A stretch of 64,000 nucleotides of DNA from Kurthia zopfii (GCF_003143955.1 NZ_QFVS01000001.1:140292-204291), one strand, 5' to 3'; counted from the first letter of the stretch, positions 8,253-17,881 are shown. Program-made: numbers and translations. Notes: generated from the sequence alone by a model not told the origin.

Positions 8253-8808
8253 GCTATTAGCTGCAATTAAGGACCGTATGCCTGAGAGACGTTATATTCA
8301 TACGATTGGCGTAGCAGATACAGCAATGAAACTTGCGGAACGATTTGGAGAAAATGTGAAGAGCGCAGAAATTGCAGGCATTCTTCATGATTCTTGTAAA
8401 TACGTTGATCGCGAGTGGATGAAAGAAATTATTTTACAAGAAAAGATGGACTCGAATTTATTGGATTTTCACCATGAATTATGGCATGGTCCAGTTGGCG
8501 CATACGTTGCTAAAACTGAATTTGCTATAGAAGATGAAGATATTTTAAATGCGATTCACTATCATACTACTGGAAGAAAAGATGCTTCGGATTTAGAAAA
8601 AATCATCTATATTGCTGATTTGATTGAACCGAATCGTAAATTTCCAGGTATTGAAGAATTACGAAAAGCAGCAGTGGAACTTGATCTTCACTCATTATCA
8701 ATTGTTTGTGTAAAACACTCTATCCAGTTTTTAATGCATCAAAACCAAGCTGTTTTCCCTGATTCGTTCAATTTTTACAATGATTTATTGATACAGAAAA
8801 GAGGCTAA
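8239..8808 (+). CDS. yqeK: HD-domain hydrolase YqeK (diadenosine tetraphosphatase type)
   Basis: A 189-residue HD-domain protein of the YqeK family, which hydrolyses Ap4A symmetrically to ADP. The metal ligands are visible: H21, H50-D51, the WHGP histidine, the HYHTTG histidines and a late aspartate in IADLIEP. I chose ATG 8239, with AAAGGAAGG 5 bases before it. A longer reading frame from 8173 overlaps nadD heavily and lacks a ribosome site. The gene overlaps nadD by 14 bases, linking NAD synthesis to alarmone removal. Confidence 0.95.
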   Translation: MERSELLAAIKDRMPERRYIHTIGVADTAMKLAERFGENVKSAEIAGILHDSCKYVDREWMKEIILQEKMDSNLLDFHHELWHGPVGAYVAKTEFAIEDEDILNAIHYHTTGRKDASDLEKIIYIADLIEPNRKFPGIEELRKAAVELDLHSLSIVCVKHSIQFLMHQNQAVFPDSFNFYNDLLIQKRG

Positions 8809-8811
8809 TTC

Positions 8812-9168
8812 ATGGGAAATGAAACATTATTAAACATCGTATTTAAAGCAGCGGACGACAAAAGAGCAGAGGATACTGTCGTTCTTAATATGCAAGGAAT
8901 TTCATTACTAGCAGATTATTTTGTAATTTGCCAAGCGAATTCAGAACGTCAAGTTCAAGCAATCGCGAAGGAAATTCAAGAAAGTGCTGGTAAAGAAGGC
9001 TATACGTTAAAACGTATGGAAGGCTTTGATACTGGACGTTGGGTACTAGTTGACCTTGGAGATGTTGTAGCGCATGTATTCCACCGTGATGAGCGTGGTT
9101 ACTACAATCTTGAAAAACTTTGGGGAGACGCTCCAGAACAGTACATGGAAGATGAAATAAATGGCTAG
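8812..9168 (+). CDS. rsfS: Ribosome silencing factor RsfS
   Basis: A 118-residue RsfS/Iojap protein that binds uL14 and blocks subunit joining when nutrients are scarce. Typical segments are LADYFVICQANSERQVQAIA, the GRWVLVDLGDVVAHVF strand and the terminal YYNLEKLWGDAP. The ribosome site GAGGC overlaps the end of yqeK and the stop overlaps yqeM by 8 bases. Confidence 0.97.
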   Translation: MGNETLLNIVFKAADDKRAEDTVVLNMQGISLLADYFVICQANSERQVQAIAKEIQESAGKEGYTLKRMEGFDTGRWVLVDLGDVVAHVFHRDERGYYNLEKLWGDAPEQYMEDEING

Positions 9169-9898
9169 TTACGGCAGATTTGCTGAAGTTTACGATCAAC
9201 TAATGCAAGATATTCCATATGATGAATATGTGAACTGGGTTATCAAAAATGCCCCATCAGCTCAAAATCTACGTTTATTAGATATTGGCTGTGGAACAGG
9301 TGTTATGCTTGGAAAATTTATTGCTCAAGGTTATGAAGTAGCTGGGCTGGATTTGTCAGAGGAAATGTTAATGATGGCAAATGAAAGATTAGCGAATTCA
9401 GGTAAGCAAGTATTACTCGTTTGCCAATCAATGGATGAATTAGAGGGTTTTGAGGATTTAGATGTCATCACGATTCCAATCGATTCATTAAATTATTTAC
9501 CAGAGCAATCACAAGTAGAAGCTACTTTCAAAGGAATCTTTGAGGCGCTAAAACCAGGTGGACATTTATTCTTTGATGTACATTCATTATTTAAAATGGA
9601 TGAAATATTTATGGATAGTCCATTCACATATGACGATGGCGAAATCACGTATATTTGGGATACTGAAGCGGGCGAACACCAACATTCGGTTCATCATGAT
9701 ATGACGTTTTTCGTTCAAGAAGAAGGTACACACTTCGAACGATTTGAGGAATATCATTTCCAAAGAACTTTTCCAATCCAACAGTATTTAACGATGTTAG
9801 CTGCAGCTGGATTTGAAGAGGTAAATGTAACAGCAGATTTCTCGGAGGATGCTCCAGAACTTGATTCACAAAGAATCTTCTTTCATGCAGTAAAATAA
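9161..9898 (+). CDS. yqeM: Class I SAM-dependent methyltransferase YqeM
   Basis: A 245-residue methyltransferase with Rossmann motif I LDIGCGTG at residues 40-47 and the acidic post-I residue in AGLDLSEEM. The N-terminus YGRFAEVYDQLMQDIPYDEY is characteristic of the YqeM group. The substrate is unknown. It overlaps rsfS by 8 bases and ends the yqeG-yqeM block; a 75-base spacer separates it from comEA, where comER stands in many bacilli. Confidence 0.9.
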   Translation: MASYGRFAEVYDQLMQDIPYDEYVNWVIKNAPSAQNLRLLDIGCGTGVMLGKFIAQGYEVAGLDLSEEMLMMANERLANSGKQVLLVCQSMDELEGFEDLDVITIPIDSLNYLPEQSQVEATFKGIFEALKPGGHLFFDVHSLFKMDEIFMDSPFTYDDGEITYIWDTEAGEHQHSVHHDMTFFVQEEGTHFERFEEYHFQRTFPIQQYLTMLAAAGFEEVNVTADFSEDAPELDSQRIFFHAVK

Positions 9899-9973
9899 TC
9901 GTTTCCATTTAATTGGAATTGTTGTAAGATGGTATTAGCTCCTATGAACCCCCGATGAAAGGGAGTTCGAGCA

Positions 9974-10630
9974 ATGCCATCTTTTTTTATTCAATATAAA
10001 ACACCTATTATTTCATCCCTCATCGTAATCTTCGGTATTATACTCTACTTTATTTTTGGAACGAGCCAACCCCAAGAGGCTAATGTCCAACCCATCCAAA
10101 AAATTCAAGAAACTCAACCCCCCTTAGAAAAGGAAAAACCTAAAATAGAACCACAGCAACTTGTATCAACCGCGGTAATCGTGGATGTTAAAGGTGCTGT
10201 TAAAAAACCCGGTATTTACGAACTGGATCCAAACGCGAGAGTAATGGATGCCATCTCATTAGCTGGTGGTTATATTTCGACGGCTGATCGTAATGGTATT
10301 AATTTGGCTGCAAAACTACAAGATGAGATGGTCATTTATGTCCCTAAAAAGGGTGAGAATAAAGACAATCCTATTATTCAAAGTCCAGCGTCTTCGCCTA
10401 CAGGACAACAAAATTCTTCTGGAAGTGAAGCGCAGTCTGTAGTGAATATTAATACGGCAGATGAGACTCAATTGCAGACGCTTAGTGGAATAGGACCTGC
10501 TAAAGCACAAGCGATTATCTCCTATCGCACCGATACGGGGTTATTTCAGACGATTGAAGATCTCAAAAAAGTGACAGGATTCGGAGAAAAAACTTTCGAA
10601 AGATTACAAAGTTCTATAACAGTTCAGTAA
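9974..10630 (+). CDS. comEA: Competence DNA receptor ComEA
   Basis: ComEA is the membrane-anchored receptor that binds double-stranded DNA outside the cell and passes it to ComEC. The 218-residue protein has an N-terminal membrane anchor (about residues 10-28), a Pro/Lys/Glu-rich linker, an SLBB domain at about 70-120 (VDVKGAVKKPGIYEL) and a C-terminal helix-hairpin-helix pair at about 155-218 (INTADETQLQTLSGIGPAKA). Start ATG 9974 follows AAGGGAG. It heads comEA-comEB-comEC; comER is missing from this locus. Confidence 0.95.
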   Translation: MPSFFIQYKTPIISSLIVIFGIILYFIFGTSQPQEANVQPIQKIQETQPPLEKEKPKIEPQQLVSTAVIVDVKGAVKKPGIYELDPNARVMDAISLAGGYISTADRNGINLAAKLQDEMVIYVPKKGENKDNPIIQSPASSPTGQQNSSGSEAQSVVNINTADETQLQTLSGIGPAKAQAIISYRTDTGLFQTIEDLKKVTGFGEKTFERLQSSITVQ

Positions 10631-10694
10631 ACCTATTGACCTTCAGCACACTTTATAATTACACTAGAGATATTAAAAAATCGGGGGCGTTCAT

Positions 10695-11276
10695 ATGGAG
10701 CGAATAACATGGCATCAATTTTTCATGGCGCAATGCCATTTACTAGCATTGAGAAGTACTTGTACAAGACTTGCGGTAGGTTCAACTATTGTCAGAGATA
10801 AACGAATCATTGCCGGGGGCTATAACGGTTCAATTTCAGGTGATGATCATTGTATCGACAAAGGTTGTTACGTCGTTGATAATCATTGTGTGCGAACGGT
10901 TCACGCCGAAACGAATGCACTTCTACAATGTGCAAAATATGGTACACCTACGAAGGATGCGGATTTATATGTCACGCATTTCCCGTGTTTACCTTGTACG
11001 AAATCAATCATACAGTCCGGCATTAAAAACCTTTACTACGCAACAGATTATAAGAATAATCAGTATGCAATCGAATTATTAGAACAGGCAAATGTCAACA
11101 TCATTCATGTGCCGTTTGAAGAGTATAAAATCGATTTTTTAAGTGATGAGAAATTATCTCTTAATTTAGAAATGCTGACTGAGTTGCGCGCAAAAGGTGC
11201 GACACCTGAAGAGTTGGCATCATTTGAAAAAAGGGTGGAACAATTATTTGGGCTAAATATCTCAACAATGAAGTAA
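10695..11276 (+). CDS. comEB: dCMP deaminase, ComEB type
   Basis: A 193-residue zinc deaminase converting dCMP to dUMP for thymidylate synthesis. The zinc/catalytic motif is HAET (within TVHAETNALLQ), with the two cysteine ligands in PCLPC. ComEB has a C-terminal extension of about 40 residues beyond the core. The gene sits between comEA and comEC as in Bacillus, where it is not itself needed for DNA uptake. The comEC frame runs into its 3' end (see comEC). Confidence 0.95.
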   Translation: MERITWHQFFMAQCHLLALRSTCTRLAVGSTIVRDKRIIAGGYNGSISGDDHCIDKGCYVVDNHCVRTVHAETNALLQCAKYGTPTKDADLYVTHFPCLPCTKSIIQSGIKNLYYATDYKNNQYAIELLEQANVNIIHVPFEEYKIDFLSDEKLSLNLEMLTELRAKGATPEELASFEKRVEQLFGLNISTMK

Positions 11277-11395
11277 TATACATCGCTCTGTCAGTCTTAA
11301 TTGCTATTATTGCAGCAAATGGATTAACAGAGCTTTTATTTTTATATATCCCGTTTTTATTATGGTTATGGTTCCGACATACTTCTATTTTTGCG

Positions 11396-13534
11396 ATGAT
11401 CATGGTAGCTAGTTTCGCAATTTTGTTCTTTGTTTCGACTTCTGTCAGAATCCAGATGCCAAAAGAACTTCCGAAAGAAGCTATTTTGACATGGACTTCT
11501 CAAGTGAAAATTAATGGCGGCACAGTCCGTGGATTTATGAAAAATGAGCAGCATCAGAAAGTCTATGTCACATATAAAATCCAAGATGAAAATGAGAAAG
11601 TTCAACTTTTGAAACACGCTTTAGCGGGCAAAACTTTTGTCGTCACAGGACAATTAGTTGAACCGTCTAAAAAACAGCATCCATATAGTTTTGATATGCA
11701 TCAATATTTTAAAAGTCATCGAGCAATTGGGGTTTTTGAAATTGAAAAATGGCAGTTTGTACCAAATAAGCGAGCAATTCTATCGCTTATTTATGAACAA
11801 AGGTTCAAGATGGGGAATCATATCGACAATACCTTTCCGAAATCAATTGCAGCAGAGGCAAAGGCGCTTATTCTAGGAAATCAAGAAGATGTGCAGCAAG
11901 AGGATCAACGGGCATATCAAGTGTTAGGAATTACGCATCTCTTTGCTATTTCAGGTTTGCATGTCGGCCTTATGACAATCATTTTTCAACAACTTTTAAA
12001 AAGAGCGCATATAAGAAAAGAACATGCGAAAATTCTACTATGCATCTCCTTGCCAGTCTATGCGCTTTTAGTAGGTGGCGCGCCTTCAGTTTGGCGAGCA
12101 GTCCTTACAGTTCTAGTATTGCTAATCATATCTTCTTTCACACGAAAGCCATCCTTACTAACTTCACTCTCCCTTTGCTTCATTATTTTCGTAAGCGTCG
12201 AACCGAATAGTATTTTTCAAATAGGTTTCCAGCTCTCATTTCTAGCGGCACTCGCTATTATTCTCTCAACAAAAATTATTAAAAATGCGAAAAATACAAT
12301 TGTTGTATCACTTATAATTACGATTGTTTGCCAATTACTCGTAGCACCGATCCTTCTCTTTAACTTTTATGAGATTTCTATTTCAAGTTTTTTGATGAAT
12401 CTTATTTTTGTCCCTCTTTTTTCGATTATTATCTTACCTGCCAATTTAATTCTTCTATGTATTAGTTACGTCCCAATCAATGAATTACAGTTTGTTTTCC
12501 AACTATATGAACCGTTTAGGCTGTTGATCCAACTCGTAATATTGAAAATACAATCAATCCCTTATCAAATGTGGAATCCAGGCAAACCACCGTTAATTGC
12601 ACTCGCCATTTTGTACGCCGTCATCATATTATTCTTTCTCGCAATGGAAAAGCAGAAAAAACGCCTATTCGCCTTCATAGCTGTCGTTATTTTCTGTGTC
12701 CTTTTAGACATTAGCGTTAATAGAAGTCAATCGCTGCGAATGTCTTTTATAAGCGTAGGGCAGGGGGATTCAACATTAATTGAACTTCCGAATAAAAAAG
12801 GTGTTATTTTAGTTGATGCTGGAGGGATTCTTAGATTTGGTGGGGAAGATTGGAAGCAGCCGAAGAAACAATATGAAGTGGGAAGGCAAGTGATTGTTCC
12901 ATACTTAAAGGGAAGAGGGATTTCGAAAATTGACCAATTGATTCTTTCTCACGCAGACGCAGATCATGTGGAAGGTGCTGAAGAAATTTTAGAGGAAGTG
13001 AGTGTGAGAGAAATTCATATCACACCAAATTCACTCGAAAAATCCGTGATGGCAGATGTGATCAATGAAGCGCAAAAGAAAAAAACGCCAATAATCGAGC
13101 GTATGGCTGGTATGAGTTGGCGTTTTGGCGAGGTTGATTTCGAGTATTTAATGCCAAGGGATACAGAATATGAAGGCAATAACGACTCACTTGTACTAAT
13201 GGTACGCTATAAACAGCATAGTATTTTATTGCCGGGTGATTTAGAAAAAGAAGGTGAGGCTGAACTCTTGCAAAAGGGAGCAGAGAAAATTACGGATGTA
13301 AGCATTTTGAAAGCTGGGCATCACGGTTCTAAAACATCGACTACTGAATCCTTTTTGGAAGTGACGAATCCGAAACTCGTCATTTATTCGACGGGCCTTA
13401 AAAATCGTTACAACCATCCTGCAAAAGAAGTAACGGATCGCGTTGATGCGGCAAAAATCCCAAGTTTAAATACAGCGGAAGAGCAGACCATTATTTTGCG
13501 AATTGACGATCATATTTTGAGGGAAATGGAATAA
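11396..13534 (+). CDS. comEC: DNA internalisation channel ComEC/Rec2
   Basis: ComEC is the membrane channel that admits single-stranded DNA during transformation. It has an N-terminal soluble domain, a competence membrane domain with about seven spans (FAISGLHVG at its head), and a C-terminal metallo-beta-lactamase-like domain (GQGDSTLIELP, SHADADHVEG, LLPGDLE, AGHHGSKTS). The span given begins at the first ATG, but that ATG has no ribosome site and would remove the first membrane segments. The frame is open back to 11228 and encodes WAKYLNNEVIYIALSVLIA, and AGGGTGG (11232-11238) precedes tandem ATT codons at 11243 and 11246, which I suspect are the real start. Confidence 0.9.
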   Translation: MIMVASFAILFFVSTSVRIQMPKELPKEAILTWTSQVKINGGTVRGFMKNEQHQKVYVTYKIQDENEKVQLLKHALAGKTFVVTGQLVEPSKKQHPYSFDMHQYFKSHRAIGVFEIEKWQFVPNKRAILSLIYEQRFKMGNHIDNTFPKSIAAEAKALILGNQEDVQQEDQRAYQVLGITHLFAISGLHVGLMTIIFQQLLKRAHIRKEHAKILLCISLPVYALLVGGAPSVWRAVLTVLVLLIISSFTRKPSLLTSLSLCFIIFVSVEPNSIFQIGFQLSFLAALAIILSTKIIKNAKNTIVVSLIITIVCQLLVAPILLFNFYEISISSFLMNLIFVPLFSIIILPANLILLCISYVPINELQFVFQLYEPFRLLIQLVILKIQSIPYQMWNPGKPPLIALAILYAVIILFFLAMEKQKKRLFAFIAVVIFCVLLDISVNRSQSLRMSFISVGQGDSTLIELPNKKGVILVDAGGILRFGGEDWKQPKKQYEVGRQVIVPYLKGRGISKIDQLILSHADADHVEGAEEILEEVSVREIHITPNSLEKSVMADVINEAQKKKTPIIERMAGMSWRFGEVDFEYLMPRDTEYEGNNDSLVLMVRYKQHSILLPGDLEKEGEAELLQKGAEKITDVSILKAGHHGSKTSTTESFLEVTNPKLVIYSTGLKNRYNHPAKEVTDRVDAAKIPSLNTAEEQTIILRIDDHILREME

Positions 13535-13571
13535 AAAAAGTAGCAATCGTAAAAACGACAGCTACTTTTTT
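13534..13571. terminator. Bidirectional terminator between comEC and yqzM
   Basis: AAAAAAGTAGC pairs with GCTACTTTTTT across a 16-base loop, giving a T-run on both strands. It serves comEC on the plus strand and yqzM on the minus strand. Confidence 0.8.
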
Positions 13572-13605
13572 AAGAAAGAGTGACGATCTCCGTCATGTAG
13601 CAAGA

Positions 13606-13740
13606 TTAACGAGCTACAAATTCAATCACCACTGCGATGACGTACATGAAAGCGAAGAATAAAAAAGAAACTAAGAAACCTACACCGGAGTCAATAGCGT
13701 CATTTCGCTTACATTGAACATCTTTTTCAAATGGATTCAT
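13606..13740 (-). CDS. yqzM: YqzM family small membrane protein
   Basis: A 44-residue protein: a charged N-terminus (MNPFEKDVQCKRNDAIDSG) and one hydrophobic span (GFLVSFLFFAFMYVIAVVIEF). Length, sequence style and position, inverted between comEC and holA, match B. subtilis YqzM. The ATG at 13740 is preceded by GGAGGGGT; an extension to 13794 lacks a ribosome site. The function is unknown. Confidence 0.85.
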   Translation of the reverse strand: MNPFEKDVQCKRNDAIDSGVGFLVSFLFFAFMYVIAVVIEFVAR

Positions 13741-13834
13741 AATTACCCCTCCTAATTTATTACCATTATATAGCATAATTAGAAAAAAAGCCATATTATG
13801 TCGGGTGAAGATTCCTTGATCTAACAGAATGCGG

Positions 13835-13862
13835 TTGTCTAATTGTATGGTTATTGTATAAT
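13835..13862 (+). promoter_or_regulatory. SigA-type promoter of holA
   Basis: TTGTCT, 16-base spacer, TATAAT at 13857-13862, 28 bases before the holA start. Confidence 0.65.
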
Positions 13863-13890
13863 TTAACTATAGAGAAAGTGAGGCGGGATA

Positions 13891-14904
13891 ATGTTTCAAA
13901 AAATTTGGAAAGAAATTGAGCGAGGTAATATAGATCCTGTCTATGTGCTTTCAGGTGTTGAATCGTACTTTGTGGATGAGACTATACAACGAATTAAGGC
14001 AGCGTTAGAGAAAAGTGGGGATTTAGAAACTTCAACTTATGATTTGGACGAGGTTCCGGTTAGTCATGTAATTGAAGAAGCAGATACGATTCCATTCTTT
14101 TCTGAACGGAAGCTAATCATCGCAAAAAATGCATCTTTTTTAAAGGCGACTGACAAGTCAAAAGAGAAAATCCAGCATGACTTTAAAGCTTTAGAAGTTT
14201 GGTTGCAAAATCCATCGACTTTTTCAGTAACCATTTTCGTTGCACCGTATGAAAAATTAGATGAGCGTAAAAAAGTAACGAAACAAATGAAGGAATTTGC
14301 GACAATCATTCACGCAGAAGCACCAAAAGAACGGGATTTAGCCGTATGGGTGCGAAATGAAGTATCTTTAAGAAGAAAGTCTATAGACGACGATGCCATC
14401 GACAAATTAATTGAGTTAGTTGGCTCAGATATGCTTCATTTACAGTCAGAAATAGAAAAACTTTGCTTCTACATTGGAGAGGATGACCGAATTCCTTTTT
14501 CAATTATTGAAGAACTTGTACCTAAAACGCTTGAGCAAGATGCATTCAAATTATTAAATGCGTATATTGCAGGTGATAAATCTACCGCTATTTCGATTTA
14601 TCATGATTTGATTCGCCAAAAGCAGGAACCAATCGCTTTAGTAGCGTTATTGGCTTCACAAGTGCGTCTAATGTCGAATGTTTACTACTTGCAGTCAAAA
14701 GGCTATCATGGTCAACAAATCGCTAAGACACTTAAAGTAAACCCTTATAGAGTGAAGAGGATTGTGGAAGATCGTCATCAAGTAAAGGATCAGCATCTGC
14801 TGAAAGCTTTATATGGTCTAAGTGAAGTAGATTTACAGCTTAAATCCTTAAGTGGCAAGCGAGAAAGATTTTTAGAGTTATTTTTAATGAAACCATTAGC
14901 ATAA
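13891..14904 (+). CDS. holA: DNA polymerase III subunit delta
   Basis: The delta subunit (337 residues) is the wrench of the clamp loader that opens the beta sliding clamp. The N-terminal domain begins IDPVYVLSGVESYFVDETI, a degenerate AAA+ fold without a working Walker A, and the C-terminal helical collar domain contains HDLIRQKQEPIALVALLASQVR. The gene follows comEC-yqzM and precedes rpsT, the Bacillus order. Start ATG 13891 follows GAGGCGGGA. Confidence 0.95.
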   Translation: MFQKIWKEIERGNIDPVYVLSGVESYFVDETIQRIKAALEKSGDLETSTYDLDEVPVSHVIEEADTIPFFSERKLIIAKNASFLKATDKSKEKIQHDFKALEVWLQNPSTFSVTIFVAPYEKLDERKKVTKQMKEFATIIHAEAPKERDLAVWVRNEVSLRRKSIDDDAIDKLIELVGSDMLHLQSEIEKLCFYIGEDDRIPFSIIEELVPKTLEQDAFKLLNAYIAGDKSTAISIYHDLIRQKQEPIALVALLASQVRLMSNVYYLQSKGYHGQQIAKTLKVNPYRVKRIVEDRHQVKDQHLLKALYGLSEVDLQLKSLSGKRERFLELFLMKPLA

Positions 14905-14933
14905 ATCACGAATTCCGTGGTTTATGTTTTTTT
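14903..14933 (+). terminator. Terminator after holA
   Basis: AAATCACG and CGTGGTTT pair around AATTC, followed by ATGTTTTTTT. Confidence 0.75.
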
Positions 14934-15020
14934 GTGCATTTAAAACTAATTCGTATAAAATAATAAATAATTTAAGTCTAAATGGGGTATGTAATTAGTA
15001 AGAGTGATAGGAGGGATTCA

Positions 15021-15320
15021 ATGTCAAGGCAATGGAGAAAAGCATGGATGATGATTGGCGTCGTACTTATACTTCTATTAATTGTGAACGAATTTACGAG
15101 TAATCCATATGAAAAGTATCGAGCGAAGGTAAAGTTAGAAACTTATTTAAATGAACAATATCCTGAAAGTTCATTCCGAGTGACTGCTGGTGATTTCAAA
15201 CGAAAAAATGAATCCTACACTTTTACAATCGTGAATAAAAATAGAGAAGAACAAGTAGCAGAGATGGCAATTCAGAATGGCCATCAATATGAAGTGATTG
15301 AAGATCAGTTGAAGAAATGA
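15021..15320 (+). CDS. Small membrane-anchored protein, unknown
   Basis: A 99-residue protein with a basic start, one transmembrane span (about residues 10-27) and an extracytoplasmic domain of about 70 residues (EKYRAKVKLETYLNEQYPES ... SYTFTIVNKNREEQVAEMA). The pattern of a membrane anchor followed by a short alpha/beta domain resembles the DUF3139 or YfjL-like small proteins of bacilli, but I cannot assign a family firmly. ATG 15021 follows ATAGGAGGG; the upstream in-frame ATG at 14982 lacks a ribosome site. It shares the convergent terminator with rpsT. Confidence 0.65.
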   Translation: MSRQWRKAWMMIGVVLILLLIVNEFTSNPYEKYRAKVKLETYLNEQYPESSFRVTAGDFKRKNESYTFTIVNKNREEQVAEMAIQNGHQYEVIEDQLKK

Positions 15321-15328
15321 GGAAACTA

Positions 15329-15361
15329 AAAAAAGACTGATGCCATGGCATCAGTCTTTTT
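15329..15361. terminator. Bidirectional terminator between the membrane protein and rpsT
   Basis: A near-perfect palindrome, AAAAGACTGATGCCA against TGGCATCAGTCTTTT, with T-runs on both strands. It serves rpsT on the minus strand. Confidence 0.85.
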
Positions 15362-15381
15362 GGATTCTACTAAAAGTAGAA

Positions 15382-15630
15382 TTAAGCTTTTTTCATTAAA
15401 CGAGCTTTAGTACGAGCAGCAGCGTTTTTGTGGATTAAGCCTTTAGAAGCAGCTTTATCTACAGATTTAACAGCAGCAGAAAGTAATACTGATGCGTTTT
15501 CCTCTTTAGATGTTAGAGCAGCCTCTGCTTTTTTAATAGCAGTACGCATAGTTGATTTAACTTGAGCGTTAGCTAGGTTAGCTTTTTCAGCAGTTTTTAC
15601 ACGTTTGATTGCAGATTTAATATTTGGCAT
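15382..15630 (-). CDS. rpsT: 30S ribosomal protein S20
   Basis: S20 (82 residues) binds 16S rRNA early in 30S assembly. The sequence [19 protein letters not shown] and the alanine/lysine-rich helices are typical. The ATG at 15630 follows AGGAGGTGA with normal spacing; a GTG at 15639 that would add three residues lies inside that ribosome site and is rejected. It is opposite in direction to its neighbours, as in B. subtilis. Confidence 0.97.
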   Translation of the reverse strand: MPNIKSAIKRVKTAEKANLANAQVKSTMRTAIKKAEAALTSKEENASVLLSAAVKSVDKAASKGLIHKNAAARTKARLMKKA

Positions 15631-15702
15631 GAAATTCACCTCCTATAAAGGATCGAGATGAGTAGATTCTCAACTGTGTCTGTATCTAATACAACAAGCA
15701 TC

Positions 15703-15732
15703 ATTATAGCAAACAAATAGTAAGGAAATCAA
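15703..15732 (-). promoter_or_regulatory. Promoter of rpsT
   Basis: On the minus strand TTGATT, an 18-base spacer and TATAAT (plus-strand 15703-15708). It leaves a leader of about 65 bases before rpsT, long enough for autogenous control, though I see no specific site. Confidence 0.55.
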
Positions 15733-15864
15733 GAGAGAAATGGAAAGAATATATACTTGACACGCATTTTTTTAATTTTTTTTTATGAAATCGCTTAAAT
15801 TATAGTATTTTAATATAATTAAGAGAGTTGATTTGCTAATTTAGCACGTTATTTACATCTTTCA
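15733..15864. other. Spacer where gpr and spoIIP stand in spore formers
   Basis: Very A/T-rich sequence between the rpsT and lepA promoters, with no reading frame. In B. subtilis the germination protease gene gpr, spoIIP and yqxA occupy this interval. No remnant of them is visible. Confidence 0.7.
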
Positions 15865-15894
15865 TTGCCAATATAGCCGTTTGACTGATATAAT
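15865..15894 (+). promoter_or_regulatory. Promoter of lepA
   Basis: TTGCCA at 15865-15870, an 18-base spacer and TATAAT at 15889-15894, 28 bases before the lepA start. Confidence 0.6.
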
Positions 15895-15922
15895 TCAAAT
15901 AGTTTAAATAGGAGTGGAATGC

Positions 15923-17746
15923 ATGAATCGAGAAGAATTATTAAAAAGACAACAAAACATCCGAAATTTCTCTATCATCGCGCATATTGACCATGGTAAA
16001 TCTACATTAGCTGACCGTATTTTAGAAAAAACACAAGCTCTTTCTGCTCGTGAAATGAAACATCAGCTTTTAGATTCAATGGATTTAGAGCGTGAACGTG
16101 GAATTACAATTAAATTAAATGCAGTGCAACTTAGTTATACTGCAAAAGATGGCGAAGAATATACTTTCCATCTAATTGATACACCAGGACACGTCGATTT
16201 CACTTATGAAGTGTCTCGTAGTTTAGCTGCTTGTGAAGGTGCTATTCTAGTAGTAGATGCTGCACAAGGTATTGAAGCACAAACACTTGCGAACGTTTAC
16301 TTAGCATTAGATAATGACTTGGAAATCTTACCGGTTATTAATAAAATCGATTTACCATCAGCAGATCCTGAGCGTGTACGCCAAGAAGTTGAAGATGTTA
16401 TCGGACTTGATGCTTCTGAAGCGGTACTTGCTTCTGCGAAAGCTGGTATTGGGATCGAAGATATTCTTGAACAAATCGTAGAGAAAGTTCCTGCACCTCA
16501 AGGCGATCATGAAGCGCCTTTACAAGCTTTGATCTTTGACTCTGTTTACGATTCATATCGTGGTGTAATCATCTCAATTCGTATTTCACAAGGTACTGTT
16601 AAACCAGGTGATAAAATTCGAATGATGGCTACAGGAGCAGAGTTTGAAGTGTTAGAAGTGGGTGTTCATACGCCTGTAATGACGCCTACAGATATTCTTA
16701 CAGTTGGTGATGTTGGTTATTTAACGGCATCTATTAAAAACGTTGGAGATACTCGTGTAGGTGATACAGTTACTTCTGCTACTCGACCTGCTGAAGCACC
16801 ACTAGAAGGTTACCGTAAACTAAATCCGATGGTTTACTGTGGTTTATACCCAATCGACACAGCAAAATATGTTGATTTACGTGAAGCATTAGAAAAACTT
16901 GAGTTAAATGACTCATCTTTACAATATGAGCCAGAGACTTCTCAAGCACTTGGTTTTGGTTTCCGTTGTGGATTCTTAGGACTTCTTCATATGGAGATTA
17001 TCCAAGAACGTATTGAGCGTGAATTCAAAATTGATTTAATTACGACTGCACCATCAGTAATTTATCATGTCAACATGACGGACGGCGAAGAGCTTCAAGT
17101 TGCCAACCCATCTGAAATGCCTGATCCTCAAAAAATCGACATTATTGAAGAACCATATGTAAAAGCGAGTATTATGGTACCGAATGATTATGTTGGAGCA
17201 GTTATGGAGATTTGTCAGCGTAAACGTGGTAACTTCCTAACAATGGATTATATTGATACAACGCGTGTTAATATTTTATATGAACTACCATTATCTGAAA
17301 TTGTTTATGATTTCTTCGATCAATTGAAATCATCTACAAAAGGTTATGCGTCATTTGATTACGAGTTAATCGGTTATAGACCTTCTAAACTTGTGAAAAT
17401 GGATATTTTACTTAACGCAGAGCAAGTCGATGCATTAAGTTTCATCGTTCATAAGGATTTTGCGTATGATCGTGGTAAAGTAATTGTTGAGAAATTAAAA
17501 ACTTTAATCCCTCGTCAACAATTCGAAGTGCCAGTTCAAGCAGCAGTTGGTCAAAAAATTGTTGCGCGTTCTACAATTAAAGCAATGCGTAAAAACGTTT
17601 TAGCGAAATGTTACGGTGGGGATATCTCACGTAAACGTAAACTTCTTGATAAGCAAAAAGAAGGTAAGAAACGCATGAAGCAAGTTGGTTCTGTAGAAGT
17701 GCCGCAAGAAGCATTCATGGCTGTACTGAAAATTGAAGAAGACTAA
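15923..17746 (+). CDS. lepA: Elongation factor 4 (LepA)
   Basis: A 607-residue ribosome-bound GTPase acting in 30S maturation and back-translocation. G1 is [10 protein letters not shown]3 DTPGHVDF, G4 NKIDLP; the EF-G-like domains and the LepA-specific C-terminal domain ([19 protein letters not shown]) follow. I chose ATG 15923, with AGGAGTGG 5 bases upstream; the in-frame GTG at 15914 lies within that ribosome site. It leads into hemW and the heat-shock operon as in Bacillus, but here a separate small gene intervenes. Confidence 0.97.
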   Translation: MNREELLKRQQNIRNFSIIAHIDHGKSTLADRILEKTQALSAREMKHQLLDSMDLERERGITIKLNAVQLSYTAKDGEEYTFHLIDTPGHVDFTYEVSRSLAACEGAILVVDAAQGIEAQTLANVYLALDNDLEILPVINKIDLPSADPERVRQEVEDVIGLDASEAVLASAKAGIGIEDILEQIVEKVPAPQGDHEAPLQALIFDSVYDSYRGVIISIRISQGTVKPGDKIRMMATGAEFEVLEVGVHTPVMTPTDILTVGDVGYLTASIKNVGDTRVGDTVTSATRPAEAPLEGYRKLNPMVYCGLYPIDTAKYVDLREALEKLELNDSSLQYEPETSQALGFGFRCGFLGLLHMEIIQERIEREFKIDLITTAPSVIYHVNMTDGEELQVANPSEMPDPQKIDIIEEPYVKASIMVPNDYVGAVMEICQRKRGNFLTMDYIDTTRVNILYELPLSEIVYDFFDQLKSSTKGYASFDYELIGYRPSKLVKMDILLNAEQVDALSFIVHKDFAYDRGKVIVEKLKTLIPRQQFEVPVQAAVGQKIVARSTIKAMRKNVLAKCYGGDISRKRKLLDKQKEGKKRMKQVGSVEVPQEAFMAVLKIEED

Positions 17747-17757
17747 ATCACTTCCTG

Positions 17758-17800
17758 AAACGTCTTACTGTTAGGTGAACTAACAGTAAGACGTTTTTTT
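17758..17800 (+). terminator. Strong terminator after lepA
   Basis: A perfect 16-bp stem (AACGTCTTACTGTTAG with its complement), a 5-base loop and seven T residues. Confidence 0.92.
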
Positions 17801-17881
17801 GAACAAATTAGTAAAAAAAGGTTTATTCTCAAAATTTAGGGGCATTTTATATACAGTATATTGAAAAATAAAACTTTTCTG

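Noticed and set aside
9892..9904. ComK box ahead of comEA
   Set aside because: AAAATAATCGTTT is close to AAAAN5TTTT, but only one half-hearted box is present and at an unclear distance from a promoter.
10789..11082. 97-codon frame inside comEB in another phase
   Set aside because: It overlaps the clear dCMP deaminase frame, with no ribosome site and no domain.
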